This document shows, in pieces, positions 32,477 to 40,861 of a stretch of DNA of 64,000 nt. The DNA comes from Modestobacter sp. VKM Ac-2986. GTDB lineage: Bacteria > Actinomycetota > Actinomycetes > Mycobacteriales > Geodermatophilaceae. How positions within the stretch are numbered: the stretch's first letter is position 1; each line of letters begins with the position of its first letter. The translations under genes and the position numbers were made by a program. The stretch spans positions 248,001-312,000 of the forward strand of contig NZ_JAPVBH010000004.1 in the NCBI RefSeq assembly GCF_026967795.1. The letters are read 5' to 3'. Below the pieces are notes generated by a model. The model had not been told where the DNA came from. It made no database searches and saw nothing but the letters and a program-made list of their open reading frames with translations.

Positions 32477-33073
32477 GTGCGCCGGCCGATCCCGGTCGCG
32501 TTCCCGCCCGGGGTGCTGCACGGCCCCTCCGGTGGCCCGGCCGCGGTCGTCGTCCGCACGACCCGGGGGTGGGCGGTGCTCAGCGGCGACCGGCACGCCA
32601 CCCCGGAGCCGGAGCCGGCCGACGTCGTCCGCGACGGGCTGACCCTCGTGGAGGCCATGACCCTGGCCGATCTGCTGACCAGCGAGCTCGGCGCGGGACC
32701 GGAGCCGGACCGGGCCAGCCGGCGGGCGGCCCGGGCCACCGCCGGCGGTGCCGGCCTGGACCCGGCCGACGCCCCTGACCCGCGCGACGCCGAGCTCGCG
32801 GCCCTCCGCCGCACGGTGGGCCAGCTCGAGCACGCCCTCGCCGCGCGGGTCTCCATCGAGCGCGCCATCGGGGTGCTGGCCGAGCGGCACGGCACCACCC
32901 CACGCGCGGCGTTCGAGGACCTGCGCGGGCGGGCCCGCTCACAGGGCCGCCCGGCCACCGACCTGGCCGCCGAGGTGCTGGACGGGCTGCCGCTGCGCCC
33001 GGCGTCCCCGCGGCCGGGCGACCCGGACCCGACCGCTCCGGAGCGCTCCGCCGAGCCCGGGACGATGAGCTGA
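32477..33073 (+). CDS. ANTAR-domain protein
   Basis: About 198 residues. The C-terminal region (LEHALAARVSIERAIGVLAERHGTTPRAAFEDLRGRARS, then TDLAAEVL) is an ANTAR RNA-binding fold; the typical A-K after the first helix is replaced by R-A, so binding may be altered. The N-terminal ~100 residues are not a recognised sensor. GTG at 32477 has GAGGAG 6-7 nt upstream; another in-frame GTG at 32393 overlaps the mycoredoxin stop. It probably belongs to the mycoredoxin operon. Confidence 0.75.
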   Translation: MRRPIPVAFPPGVLHGPSGGPAAVVVRTTRGWAVLSGDRHATPEPEPADVVRDGLTLVEAMTLADLLTSELGAGPEPDRASRRAARATAGGAGLDPADAPDPRDAELAALRRTVGQLEHALAARVSIERAIGVLAERHGTTPRAAFEDLRGRARSQGRPATDLAAEVLDGLPLRPASPRPGDPDPTAPERSAEPGTMS

Positions 33074-33135
33074 CCTCCCCGCTCCCGCTCTCGCCGGACG
33101 CGCTCGCCGACCGGCTGGCCGCCCTGCTCGCCGCC

Positions 33136-33738
33136 GTGCCGCCCGAGCCGGGTGCGACCGCGCTGCGGGTCGCCGTGGACGGGCCCGACCTGCCCGGGAG
33201 GGCCGGGGTGACCGGGCCGCAGGTGCTGGCGGACGCGCTCGCCGAGCGGCTGCCGAGCCTGAGCCGGCCGTCGGTCGTCGTCCCGGCCGAGGGGTTCTAC
33301 CGGCCGGCGTCGCTGCGGCTGGAGCACGGGCGCACCGACCCGGATGCGCGCTACAGCGACTGGCTGGACAGCGGGGCGCTGGCCCGCGAGGTGCTGGACC
33401 GGTGCGGACCGCACGGGTCGGGTGAGTACCTGCCGGCGCTGTGGGACCTGGCGCGGGACCGTGCCGCCCGGCTGCCGCACCACCCGGCACCCGAGGGCGG
33501 CGTGCTGCTCGTGCCGGGGTCACTGCTGCAGGGACTCGGACTGGCCTTCGACGTCGTCGTGCACCTGCGCGTCTCCCCTGCGGCCCGCCGGCGTCGGGTG
33601 CCGGCCGACCGCGCCTGGGAGCTGCCGGCCTTCGACCGCTACGACGACGAGGTCGACCCGGTGTCCCTGGCCGACGCCGTGGTGCTCGCCGACCACGCCG
33701 ACCGCCCGGCCCTCGTCCTCCAGGGCCGGTTCGCCTAG
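33136..33738 (+). CDS. uridine-kinase-like protein without a P-loop lysine
   Basis: About 200 residues related to actinobacterial uridine-kinase-like proteins: AEGFYRPASLRLEHGRTDPDARYSDWLDSGALAREVL, then DVVVHLRVSPAARRRRVPADRAWELPAFDRYDDEVDP. In place of the expected GxxGxGK[ST] the N-terminus reads VDGPDLPGRAGVTGPQ, with no Lys, so ATP binding in the usual way is unlikely. GTG at 33136 is the only standard start, but homologous sequence (LADRLAALLAAV) continues in frame upstream to about 33070, so a non-standard start is possible. Terminated by a hairpin shared with nudC. Confidence 0.7.
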   Translation: MPPEPGATALRVAVDGPDLPGRAGVTGPQVLADALAERLPSLSRPSVVVPAEGFYRPASLRLEHGRTDPDARYSDWLDSGALAREVLDRCGPHGSGEYLPALWDLARDRAARLPHHPAPEGGVLLVPGSLLQGLGLAFDVVVHLRVSPAARRRRVPADRAWELPAFDRYDDEVDPVSLADAVVLADHADRPALVLQGRFA

Positions 33739-33747
33739 GTGTGCTCC

Positions 33748-33773
33748 GGCCCCCGTGCAGCCGCACGAGGGCC
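33748..33773. terminator. bidirectional hairpin between uridine-kinase-like gene and nudC
   Basis: GGCCCCCGTGC (33748-33758) pairs with GCACGAGGGCC (33763-33773) with one mismatch and an AGCC loop. The nudC stop lies 6 bp away. Confidence 0.65.
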
Positions 33774-33778
33774 CTCCC

Positions 33779-34741
33779 TCAGGAGAACTCGCCGGCCACC
33801 CAGCGGTCGATGATGTGCCGGGCGATCGAGACGTTCGGCGGCAGGGCCTGCGGGCCGGTGCCGGAACGCAGCTCGTCCCGGGTGAACCAGCGGGCCTCCT
33901 CGATCTCGTCGTCGTCGACGGCAAGTTCGAGGTCGGTGGCCCGGGCGACGTAACCGAGCATCAGCGACTGCGGGAACGGCCAGGGCTGGCTGGAGACATA
34001 GCGGATGTCGGTGACCCCGATGCCGACCTCCTCGGCGACCTCGCGGGCGACCGCCGCCTCGGCGGACTCCCCCGGCTCGACGAAGCCGGCCAGGATCGAG
34101 AACCGGCCCGCGGGCCACGCGGCCTGCCGGCCGAGCACGCACCGGTCGCCGCCGTCGTGCACCAGCATGATCACGGCGGGGTCGGTGCGGGGGAAGACCT
34201 CCCGGCCGCTCTCCGGGTCGCGCTGGGCCCAGCCGGACCGCTCGACCGTCGTGCGGGCGCCGGTGATCGGGGAGAACCGGTTCCGCTCGTGCCACTCGAT
34301 GATCCCGATCGTCTGGGACAGCAGCCCGGCGTCGAGGTCGTCGAGCTGGGCGCCCACCTGGCGCAGCCCGGTCCAGCTGCCGACCGGCTGTCCGCCCACG
34401 GTGTCCGGGCGCGGCGCGCGCAGCGCCGCGTACGGGACGCCGTCGGCCTCGCCCAGGTAGATCGCGCCCTCGGGGTAGGTCGCGCGCTCGTCGAAGACCA
34501 GCGCGGGACCCTCCGGCCCCTCGTGCACCGGGACGTTGCGCTGGTCGTCGACCAGCAGCACCCGCACCGGCCGGCCCCGCGCCGGGTCGGGCAGCAGCCG
34601 CTCGAGGTGCCCACGGTCGTGCGCGGTGCGCGACAGCAGGGGGACGTCGGTGACCGCACCGGCCCGGCTGTCGTCGGGCCACTCGCCGCGGGACGGCGGC
34701 GGGTTGTCGGCCGTCGAACTACCGCCGGCGGGGACGGTCAC
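33779..34741 (-). CDS. nudC: NAD(+)/NADH pyrophosphatase (NudC)
   Basis: A 320-residue Nudix hydrolase that splits NADH to NMNH and AMP; NudC in other bacteria also removes NAD caps from RNA. The Nudix box lies at 219-241 (GFVEPGESAEAA, then REVAEEVG), followed by the NudC signature SQPWPFPQS (251-259). The zinc-ribbon that normally precedes it has lost its cysteines: the expected FCxxCG position reads FSPITG (156-161), and the second CxxC pair is also absent. GTG at 34741 overlaps the stop of the upstream M16 gene, so nudC is the last gene of an M16A-M16B-nudC operon. Confidence 0.92.
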   Translation of the reverse strand: MTVPAGGSSTADNPPPSRGEWPDDSRAGAVTDVPLLSRTAHDRGHLERLLPDPARGRPVRVLLVDDQRNVPVHEGPEGPALVFDERATYPEGAIYLGEADGVPYAALRAPRPDTVGGQPVGSWTGLRQVGAQLDDLDAGLLSQTIGIIEWHERNRFSPITGARTTVERSGWAQRDPESGREVFPRTDPAVIMLVHDGGDRCVLGRQAAWPAGRFSILAGFVEPGESAEAAVAREVAEEVGIGVTDIRYVSSQPWPFPQSLMLGYVARATDLELAVDDDEIEEARWFTRDELRSGTGPQALPPNVSIARHIIDRWVAGEFS

Positions 34742-36108
34742 GGCTGGGCTTCAGCGGCCGGCACGCCGACCTCGACCGGACCCAGGACGCGGAGCTGGTC
34801 GGTGACCTGGTCGGCGTCGCCGACGACGACCGCGGTGAGCGCGGAGGGTGCCAGCCACTGCCGCGAGGCCTCGGTGACCTCGTCGATGCCGACGGTGAGC
34901 AGCGCCCGCTGGTGCTCGGCCAGCCACTCGGCCGACAGGCCCGCCCCGAACAGCGCCGACAGGGTGCTGGCCAGCCCGCCATGGGTCGCCGTCCCGAGGG
35001 CCATGGTGCCCAGCAGGTAGCGGCGGGCGGAGTCCAGCTCGGCCTCGGTGACCGGGGTGAGCGCCATGCGGCTGAGCTCGTAGACGGTCTCCATCAGCGC
35101 CGGGCCGGTGACGCCGGTGGCGACGTCGGCCTCGACGGTGAACGTCGAGCCGGCGAGCAGGTGCTCCACACCGCTGCGCGGGCTGTAGGTGTAGCCGCGG
35201 CGCTCGCGGATGTTCTCCACCAGGCGGGAGGAGAAGTAGCCGCCGAAGACCATGCTCGCCAGCCGGAGGGCGGGGAGCTGGGGGTCGGTGCGGCCCGGTG
35301 CACGGCCACCCAGGCGCAGGTTGGACTGGACCGCACCGGGACGGTGGACCAGCTGCAGCGGCTGCGCCGGCGTGAGCGGCACGGGCGGAGCGGTGACGGC
35401 GGTGCCCTCGGTGGTCCAGCCGGCCAGCGCGGAGCCGACCAGGTCGGCCGCGGCCGCGGGGTCGACGTCGCCGACCAGCACCAGCGTGCTGCCGGCCGGG
35501 CGGACGCGCTCCCGGTGCAGCTTGCGCAGCGCGGCCGGGGTGACGCCGGCGACCAGGGCGGCCGAGGGCAGCTGCTGGCCGTAGGGGTGGGCGCCGTACC
35601 GCCGGGTGGCCAGTGCGGTGCCGGCGATGGTGCGGGGCTGGGAGCGGGCGATCTCGATCCGCTCGACCACCCGGTCGCGCTCGGCCTGGACCTGCCCGCC
35701 GGGGTAGGTCGCAGAGGTGAGCAGCTCGGCCAGCACGCCGAGCACCGGGCCCAGGCCGGTGGGCAGCATGGTGGTGGAGAACAGCAGCCGGTCGGCGTCG
35801 TCGGACACCGACATCTCGCCGCCCTGGGCCTGCAGCAGCTGGGCGATCTCGAGCTGGTCGTGCGCCGCAGTGCCCATCAGCACCGCACCGGTCAGCACCG
35901 AGGCGCGGGCGGTGTGCGCCGCCGCCGTCCGTGCGGTGGCCGCGAAGGGGATGCGCAGCCGCAGCTCGACCAGCGGCACGCCCGGACGCGGGACGACGAC
36001 CAGCCGCAGCCCGTTGGGCAGGGTGGTCTCGTGGACCTCCGGGACCAGGGCCGGGCGGGGCTCGCCCAGCGGCGGCACCAGCGACATGTCCAGGACGGGG
36101 GCACTCAC
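34738..36108 (-). CDS. M16-family peptidase homologue, non-catalytic partner
   Basis: A 456-residue M16-fold protein (two ~200-residue halves). At the position of the catalytic HxxEH it reads AHTARASVLTGAV, so zinc is not bound; the second half is well conserved (FGGYFSSRLVENIRERRGYTYSPRSGVEH, with the R-x-x-x-G-Y-x-Y substrate-binding motif). In bacteria, active and inactive M16 subunits are often encoded side by side and form heterodimers; the gene just upstream supplies the active partner. Both junctions, with the M16A gene and with nudC, are 4-bp overlaps. Confidence 0.9.
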   Translation of the reverse strand: MSAPVLDMSLVPPLGEPRPALVPEVHETTLPNGLRLVVVPRPGVPLVELRLRIPFAATARTAAAHTARASVLTGAVLMGTAAHDQLEIAQLLQAQGGEMSVSDDADRLLFSTTMLPTGLGPVLGVLAELLTSATYPGGQVQAERDRVVERIEIARSQPRTIAGTALATRRYGAHPYGQQLPSAALVAGVTPAALRKLHRERVRPAGSTLVLVGDVDPAAAADLVGSALAGWTTEGTAVTAPPVPLTPAQPLQLVHRPGAVQSNLRLGGRAPGRTDPQLPALRLASMVFGGYFSSRLVENIRERRGYTYSPRSGVEHLLAGSTFTVEADVATGVTGPALMETVYELSRMALTPVTEAELDSARRYLLGTMALGTATHGGLASTLSALFGAGLSAEWLAEHQRALLTVGIDEVTEASRQWLAPSALTAVVVGDADQVTDQLRVLGPVEVGVPAAEAQP

Positions 36109-37415
36109 TTGGATCCTCCGGTCGCGCGCAGTTCCAGGACGGCGGCGGTGTCGGGCGAGAGCCCGGCGGCCGCGGTGCGCACCTGCTCGGGGGTGACCCG
36201 GGCCAGCCGGCCGGCGAGCTCACCGGCCAGCTCGGCGCGGCCGTGGATCAACTCCGCGGAGGCGAAGCCGAGCGTGCGGCCGAGCACGGAGTCGGCCTGC
36301 TGCAGCAGCTGGGCCTCGATCCGGGCCTGCACGCGGGCGAGCTCGGCGGGCTCGACGCCGTCGGTGGCGACCCGGTCGACCTCCTCGTGCACCGCGGTCA
36401 GCACCCGCTCGACCGGGACGTCGGCGGAGTGGTGCACCTCGCTGACCAGCAGCGTGGCGTCGCGGACGTCGAAGGGGTCACCGAACAGGCCGAGGTAGCT
36501 GCTCTGGCCGACCGCGATCCGGTCGGTGTGCAGCAGCCGGCGCTCCAGCCGGGAGGCGTCGCCCTCGCTGAGCAGCTCGGTGAGCAGCACGGTGCCGAGG
36601 TAGGTGTCCAGGTCCCCGACCGGGTCGGGCACCCGCCAGCCGACGGCCACCGCGGGCAGCGGGGCCAGCGGGTCCTCGACGACGCCGCGGCGGGCGGTGG
36701 TCGGCGAGGGCTCCCCCACCACCGGCGCGGGCGGGGCCGGCCGGGCCGGCACGGCGTCGAACCAGCGGCGGACGAGCACCTCGGCCTCGGCGACGTCCAG
36801 GTCGCCGCCGATGCACAACACCGCGTTGGCCGGGGCGTAGTAGCGGGAGAAGAAGTCGGTCGCGTCGTCGACGGTGGAGGACTCCAGGTCGACGAAGGAG
36901 CCGTAGCCGTCGTGGGTGTTGGCGAAGCTCTCGAACGCGATCGGCGGCAGCTGCAGCCAGGGGAAGGCGCCGTAGGGCCGGTTGAGCACGTTGACCCGGA
37001 TCTCCTCCTTCACCACGTCGATCTGGTTGCGGAGGTTCTCCTCGGTGATCGCCGGGGCCGCCATCCGGTCGGCCTCCAGGAAGACAGCGCGCTCCAGCGC
37101 CTCGGAGGGCAGCGCCTGGAAGTAGTTCGTGTAGTCCTGGTGGGTCGAGCCGTTGAAGGTGCCGCCGGCGGCCTGCACGAGCCGGGCGTGCTCCATCTTC
37201 GGCACGTTCGCCGACCCCTGGAACATCATGTGCTCGAAGAGGTGGGCGAAGCCGGTGCGACCCGGGGGCTCGGACCTCATGCCGACGTCGTAGTAGACGC
37301 TCACGGCGACGACGGGAACGCTCCGGTCCGGCGCGAGCACCACCCGCAGCCCGTTGTCGAGCGTGAACCGCTCGACCGGGTGCCGCAGGGTCAGGTCGGC
37401 CCCAGCTGCTGTCAC
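36105..37415 (-). CDS. M16-family zinc peptidase, catalytic subunit
   Basis: About 436 residues. The inverted zinc motif is GRTGFAHLFEHMMFQGSANV (HxxEH), followed by the downstream acidic ligand region (RNQIDVVKEEIRVN). Like mitochondrial processing peptidase, the family cleaves short peptides or presequences. No signal peptide is visible, so it is cytoplasmic. The GTG at 37415 (VTAAGADLTL) lies 7 nt after TAGGGT, matching the leaderless-promoter pattern seen elsewhere here; a GTG at 37445 is the alternative. First gene of the operon with M16B and nudC. Confidence 0.92.
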   Translation of the reverse strand: MTAAGADLTLRHPVERFTLDNGLRVVLAPDRSVPVVAVSVYYDVGMRSEPPGRTGFAHLFEHMMFQGSANVPKMEHARLVQAAGGTFNGSTHQDYTNYFQALPSEALERAVFLEADRMAAPAITEENLRNQIDVVKEEIRVNVLNRPYGAFPWLQLPPIAFESFANTHDGYGSFVDLESSTVDDATDFFSRYYAPANAVLCIGGDLDVAEAEVLVRRWFDAVPARPAPPAPVVGEPSPTTARRGVVEDPLAPLPAVAVGWRVPDPVGDLDTYLGTVLLTELLSEGDASRLERRLLHTDRIAVGQSSYLGLFGDPFDVRDATLLVSEVHHSADVPVERVLTAVHEEVDRVATDGVEPAELARVQARIEAQLLQQADSVLGRTLGFASAELIHGRAELAGELAGRLARVTPEQVRTAAAGLSPDTAAVLELRATGGSK

Positions 37416-37487
37416 GCTCCCGACCCTAACCGCGCCCTGCGACACGCCGGTCGTCGGGACGGCTGGACCACCCGTCCGGACGACGAC

Positions 37488-38408
37488 TCAGAGCACGTCG
37501 ACGTCGTCGAGGACCCGGTCGATCGTGCCGTACAGCTCGGCGTGGGTGTTGGGGATCGACAGGTACAGCAGGGCCGGCGAGGGCCTGCCGACGTCGATCA
37601 CCAGCAGCGCCGCGCGCTCACCGCTGGCGTCGTAGTCCGGGTCGTCCCAGCGGAGGTCGAACTCGTAGAGCCAGGCGTCGGCGCCGTCCACGGTGCGGGC
37701 CTCGCTGCGCAGCACCTGCCGCTCGTTGGGCCGCGGGTAGTAGCTGGCGCGCACGCGGTCGGCGACGGCCTGGCCGGTGCCCTGCAGCGTGCCGGTGCCA
37801 CCGCCCCAGCCGAAGCCGGCGGCGAGCGGGCCGGAGGTGCACTGGGCGATGAAGTCCTCGGACTCCCCGCCGGGCACCGCGGGCGGGACGTCGTCCTGGG
37901 TGACGAAGTACTGGCCCGCGGTGGCCGTCGTCTCCGCCACGTCGCCGCGGTCCCACTCGAACCAGCCGTTGCCCAGGTACGGGTAGGAGATGCCCGCCTC
38001 CCGGTCGAAGATCCGCACCGTGCCCGGCGGGAACGTGCTGGTGGGCGAGCTGGGCGCGGCCTGCGGTGCGCGGTCGTCGTCCTCGCTCCCGCTGGAGGTG
38101 CCGAGGAGCACCGCGACCAGCAGCAGCACCAGGGCGAGCCCGAGGCCGCCGAGGGTGACCAGCAGGCCGGTGGACGGCGTCCGTCGGGGCCTCGTCGGCT
38201 CCGGCGTCCCCCACGAGTCCCAGGTCTGCGCCGGTCCCGTCGCCGCCGGGACCGCGGGGTCGAAGGACCGCCCGACGGTCACCCCGGGCCCGGCCGGGGT
38301 GGTGACGTCGGACCAGTCCGAGCCGCTCCACCAGCGCACCAGCCCGGCCCCGCCGTCGGGGTCCGGGTACCAGCCCGGTGGCGGGCTGGGCTGCCCCGGT
38401 CCGGTCAT
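37488..38408 (-). CDS. DUF2510 domain membrane protein
   Basis: A 306-residue protein. The N-terminal DUF2510 module (PPPGWYPDPDGGAGLVRWWSG, then SDWSDVT) is a Trp-rich strand unit typical of actinobacterial membrane proteins. One transmembrane helix follows (TGLLVTLGGLGLALVLLLVAVLL, about 81-104), and an extracytoplasmic C-terminal domain of ~190 residues with Trp/Tyr-rich strands and no known family. Function unknown. TACAGT at 38420-38415 ends 6 nt before the ATG. It lies between the M16 operon and the M20 peptidase gene. Confidence 0.85.
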   Translation of the reverse strand: MTGPGQPSPPPGWYPDPDGGAGLVRWWSGSDWSDVTTPAGPGVTVGRSFDPAVPAATGPAQTWDSWGTPEPTRPRRTPSTGLLVTLGGLGLALVLLLVAVLLGTSSGSEDDDRAPQAAPSSPTSTFPPGTVRIFDREAGISYPYLGNGWFEWDRGDVAETTATAGQYFVTQDDVPPAVPGGESEDFIAQCTSGPLAAGFGWGGGTGTLQGTGQAVADRVRASYYPRPNERQVLRSEARTVDGADAWLYEFDLRWDDPDYDASGERAALLVIDVGRPSPALLYLSIPNTHAELYGTIDRVLDDVDVL

Positions 38409-38429
38409 GCGAGCACTGTAGGTGGCCGG

Positions 38430-39848
38430 TCAGCCGGAGAAGCGGACGCCGGCGAGCTCGCGCCACAGGTGCGCGGTGGCCTCGGCGCCGCGGTAGAGCA
38501 TCGGCAGCAGCACCCGCTCGTTCGGCGAGTGGATGCGGTCGGTGGGGAGCCCCGCGCCGAGGAACAGCAGCGGTGCGCCGAGGATGCCGGCGAGGTCGGC
38601 TTCCGGGCCGCTGCCGCCCTCGCGGGTGAACAGCACCTGGTCGGCGTCGGTGTCGAAGGCCTGGCCGATGGAGCGCAGCAGGGCGTCCATCGCCGGGTGG
38701 TCCAGGTCGCTGGCGCAGGGCGCGACGCCGCCGGCGGGCACATGCACGTCGGCCTCGATGCCGTCCGGGACGTTGGCCTGCACCCAGGCGCGCACCTGGT
38801 CGGCGAGGTCGGCGGGCACCTGGTCGGCGACGAGCCGGAAGGTGATCTTGGCGTGCGCCTCGGCCGGGACGATCGTCTTGTGCCCGGGGCCGGTGTAGCC
38901 GCCCCACATGCCGTTGACCTCGGCGGTCGGGCGGGCGCCGACCCGCTCCAGGGTGGTGAAGCCGGCCTCGCCGGTGGCGACGCGGGAGGCGGCCGGGCCG
39001 GCGAGCCAGGCGGCCTCGTCGAAGGGCACCCGGCCCATCAGCTCGCGCTCGCGCTCGGACAGCGGGCGCACCTTGTCGTAGAAGCCGGGCAGCGTGACCC
39101 GCCCGGACTCGTCGTGCAGGCTCGCGACCAGCTCGGCCATCGCGTGCAGCGGGTTCGGGACGGCGCCGCCGAAGGAGCCCGAGTGCAGGTCGACGGCCGG
39201 GCCGCGCAGGGTGATCTCGGCGTCGGCCAGCCCGCGCATCGCGGTGACGGCGCTGGGGACGTCGGCGGCGGCCATGCCGGTGTCGCTGACCACGATGACG
39301 TCGCAGGCCAGCCGGTCGGCGTGCGCGCGCAGCAGGTCGGCGAAGTACGGCGAACCGGACTCCTCCTCCCCCTCCACGATCAGCTTGACGGTGACGGCAG
39401 GGGTGTCGCGGCCGGTGGCGGCCAGGTGGGCGCGCATGCCGAGCAGGTGGAAGGCGACGTTGCCCTTGTCGTCGATGGCACCGCGGGCGTGCAGCTCCGG
39501 GCCGGCGGGGGTCTCGACGACGGTGGGCTCGAACGGCGGGTGCTCCCACAGCTCCAGCGGGTCGACCGGCTGCACGTCGTGGTGGCCGTAGACGAGCGCG
39601 ACCGGGGCGTCGGCGTCCGCGGACGGCCACTCGGCGTAGACCGCCGGGGCGCCCTCGGTCTGCCAGATCTCGACGGTCGGGAAGCCGGTGCGGCGCAGCG
39701 CCTCGGCCAGCCACTCCGCGCTCGCGGCCACGTCGCCGGCGTGCGCCGGGTCGGCGGAGATCGACGGGATCCGCAGCCAGGCGTCGAGGTCGGCGTGCAG
39801 GTCGTCGAGGTGGGCGGTGACGAAGTCGCGTTCCGCGGAGCTGCTCAC
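38430..39848 (-). CDS. M20-family dipeptidase
   Basis: About 472 residues, di-zinc peptidase fold. ALVYGHHDVQPVDPLELWEHPPFEP (metal His and Asp), RGAIDDKGN (bridging Asp), IVEGEEESGSP (catalytic Glu pair) and the C-terminal metal His in DRIHSPNE are all visible, with the dimerisation domain in between. The closest named group is the cytosolic non-specific dipeptidase type. The GTG at 39848 is placed 7 nt after TAGCGT; a GTG three codons upstream is possible. Divergent from the hydrolase at 39908 with both promoters inside 59 bp. Confidence 0.92.
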   Translation of the reverse strand: MSSSAERDFVTAHLDDLHADLDAWLRIPSISADPAHAGDVAASAEWLAEALRRTGFPTVEIWQTEGAPAVYAEWPSADADAPVALVYGHHDVQPVDPLELWEHPPFEPTVVETPAGPELHARGAIDDKGNVAFHLLGMRAHLAATGRDTPAVTVKLIVEGEEESGSPYFADLLRAHADRLACDVIVVSDTGMAAADVPSAVTAMRGLADAEITLRGPAVDLHSGSFGGAVPNPLHAMAELVASLHDESGRVTLPGFYDKVRPLSERERELMGRVPFDEAAWLAGPAASRVATGEAGFTTLERVGARPTAEVNGMWGGYTGPGHKTIVPAEAHAKITFRLVADQVPADLADQVRAWVQANVPDGIEADVHVPAGGVAPCASDLDHPAMDALLRSIGQAFDTDADQVLFTREGGSGPEADLAGILGAPLLFLGAGLPTDRIHSPNERVLLPMLYRGAEATAHLWRELAGVRFSG

Positions 39849-39907
39849 GCCCCGCACGCTATCCCGCCGTCCGGGCCGCCCGTCGGGACGGGAGCTAGGT
39901 TGCGTGC
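39849..39907. promoter_or_regulatory. paired divergent leaderless promoters
   Basis: Minus strand: TAGCGT (39861-39856), 7 nt, GTG of the M20 gene. Plus strand: TAGGTT (39896-39901), 6 nt, ATG of the hydrolase gene. The two -10 hexamers are only 34 bp apart, so their -35 regions must overlap. Confidence 0.6.
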
Positions 39908-40744
39908 ATGGCCGTCGGGATGCTGCAGGTGGACGTCGGGGACCTCACGTTCGACGTACGGACCGACGGACCGGACGACGGCCCGCCGGTGCTGCTGCTG
40001 CACGGCTTCCCGGAGACGTCGCTGAGCTGGTCGGCCGTGACGCCGCTGCTGGCCGAGGCCGGGCTGCGCACCTTCGCCCCCGACCAGCTGGGCTACTCCC
40101 CCGGCGCCCGCCCCGACGAGGTCGACGCCTACTCCCTGCCCTCGCTGGTGCAGGTGACCGCGGACCTGATGACCGCCCTCGACGTCCCCGTGGCCCACGT
40201 CGTCGGCCACGACTGGGGTGCCTACGTCGCCTGGGCCCTGGCCGCCTGGCACACCGACCGGGTGCGCACGCTGACCGCCGTCTCGGTGCCGCACCCGACC
40301 GCGATGACCCTGGCCATGAAGGCCGACCCGGAGCAGCGGGAGCGCTCGGCCTACATGCGGCTCTTCCGCCAGGAGGGCGAGGCCGAGGCCGCACTGCTCG
40401 CCGACGACGCCCGCCGGCTGCGCCGCGTGCTCGAGGCGCCGGGCGTGCCGGCCGAGGCGGTCGACGTCTACGTCGCGCAGCTGTCCGCGCCGGGCGCGCT
40501 GACCGCGGCGCTGAACTGGTACCGGGCGATGGACGGCACCCGGGTCGACCCGGTCGACGTGCCGACGACGTACGTGTGGAGCGACGAGGACGTCGCGGTC
40601 GGCCGGACCGCCGCCGAGGCCTGCGCGGACCAGGTGACCGCCGACTACCGGTTCGTCGAGCTGCCCGGGATCACGCACTGGGTGCCGGAGCAGGCCCCCG
40701 AGGCGTTGGCCCGCGCGATCATCGACCGGGTCGCCTCCGCCTGA
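39908..40744 (+). CDS. alpha/beta hydrolase, epoxide hydrolase-like
   Basis: A 278-residue hydrolase with the oxyanion motif LLHGFPETSLSW, the nucleophile elbow VVGHDWGAYVAW (Asp, as in epoxide hydrolases and haloalkane dehalogenases) and the C-terminal His in ITHWVPEQAP. The cap domain is the helical stretch about 130-215. An epoxide hydrolase role is more likely than dehalogenase because the typical halide Trp pair cannot be assigned with certainty. Natural substrate unknown. Probably leaderless. Confidence 0.88.
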   Translation: MAVGMLQVDVGDLTFDVRTDGPDDGPPVLLLHGFPETSLSWSAVTPLLAEAGLRTFAPDQLGYSPGARPDEVDAYSLPSLVQVTADLMTALDVPVAHVVGHDWGAYVAWALAAWHTDRVRTLTAVSVPHPTAMTLAMKADPEQRERSAYMRLFRQEGEAEAALLADDARRLRRVLEAPGVPAEAVDVYVAQLSAPGALTAALNWYRAMDGTRVDPVDVPTTYVWSDEDVAVGRTAAEACADQVTADYRFVELPGITHWVPEQAPEALARAIIDRVASA

Positions 40745-40758
40745 CCCCAGGACACGAA

Positions 40759-40805
40759 GTGCGCTGGGGCGGGGTGGACGATGTCCTCACCCCGCCTGAG
40801 CCCAC
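40759..40805. terminator. GTGCGCT-type hairpin between convergent hydrolase and GNAT genes
   Basis: GTGCGCTGGGGCGGGGT (40759-40775) pairs with 40789-40805 with three mismatches, with an inner GGAC/GTCC stem. Same type as the two hairpins after metB. Confidence 0.65.
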
Positions 40806-40861
40806 ACCGAGCAGCAGGGCACCGGCGTGAGGGCTCACCTCCGACGGCCACGGCCCGGCCG

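Noticed and set aside
35931-40025. A 1364-codon plus-strand open frame opposite the M16, DUF2510 and M20 genes
   Set aside because: It has no recognisable domain, is antisense to four well-supported genes, and ends out of frame inside the hydrolase.
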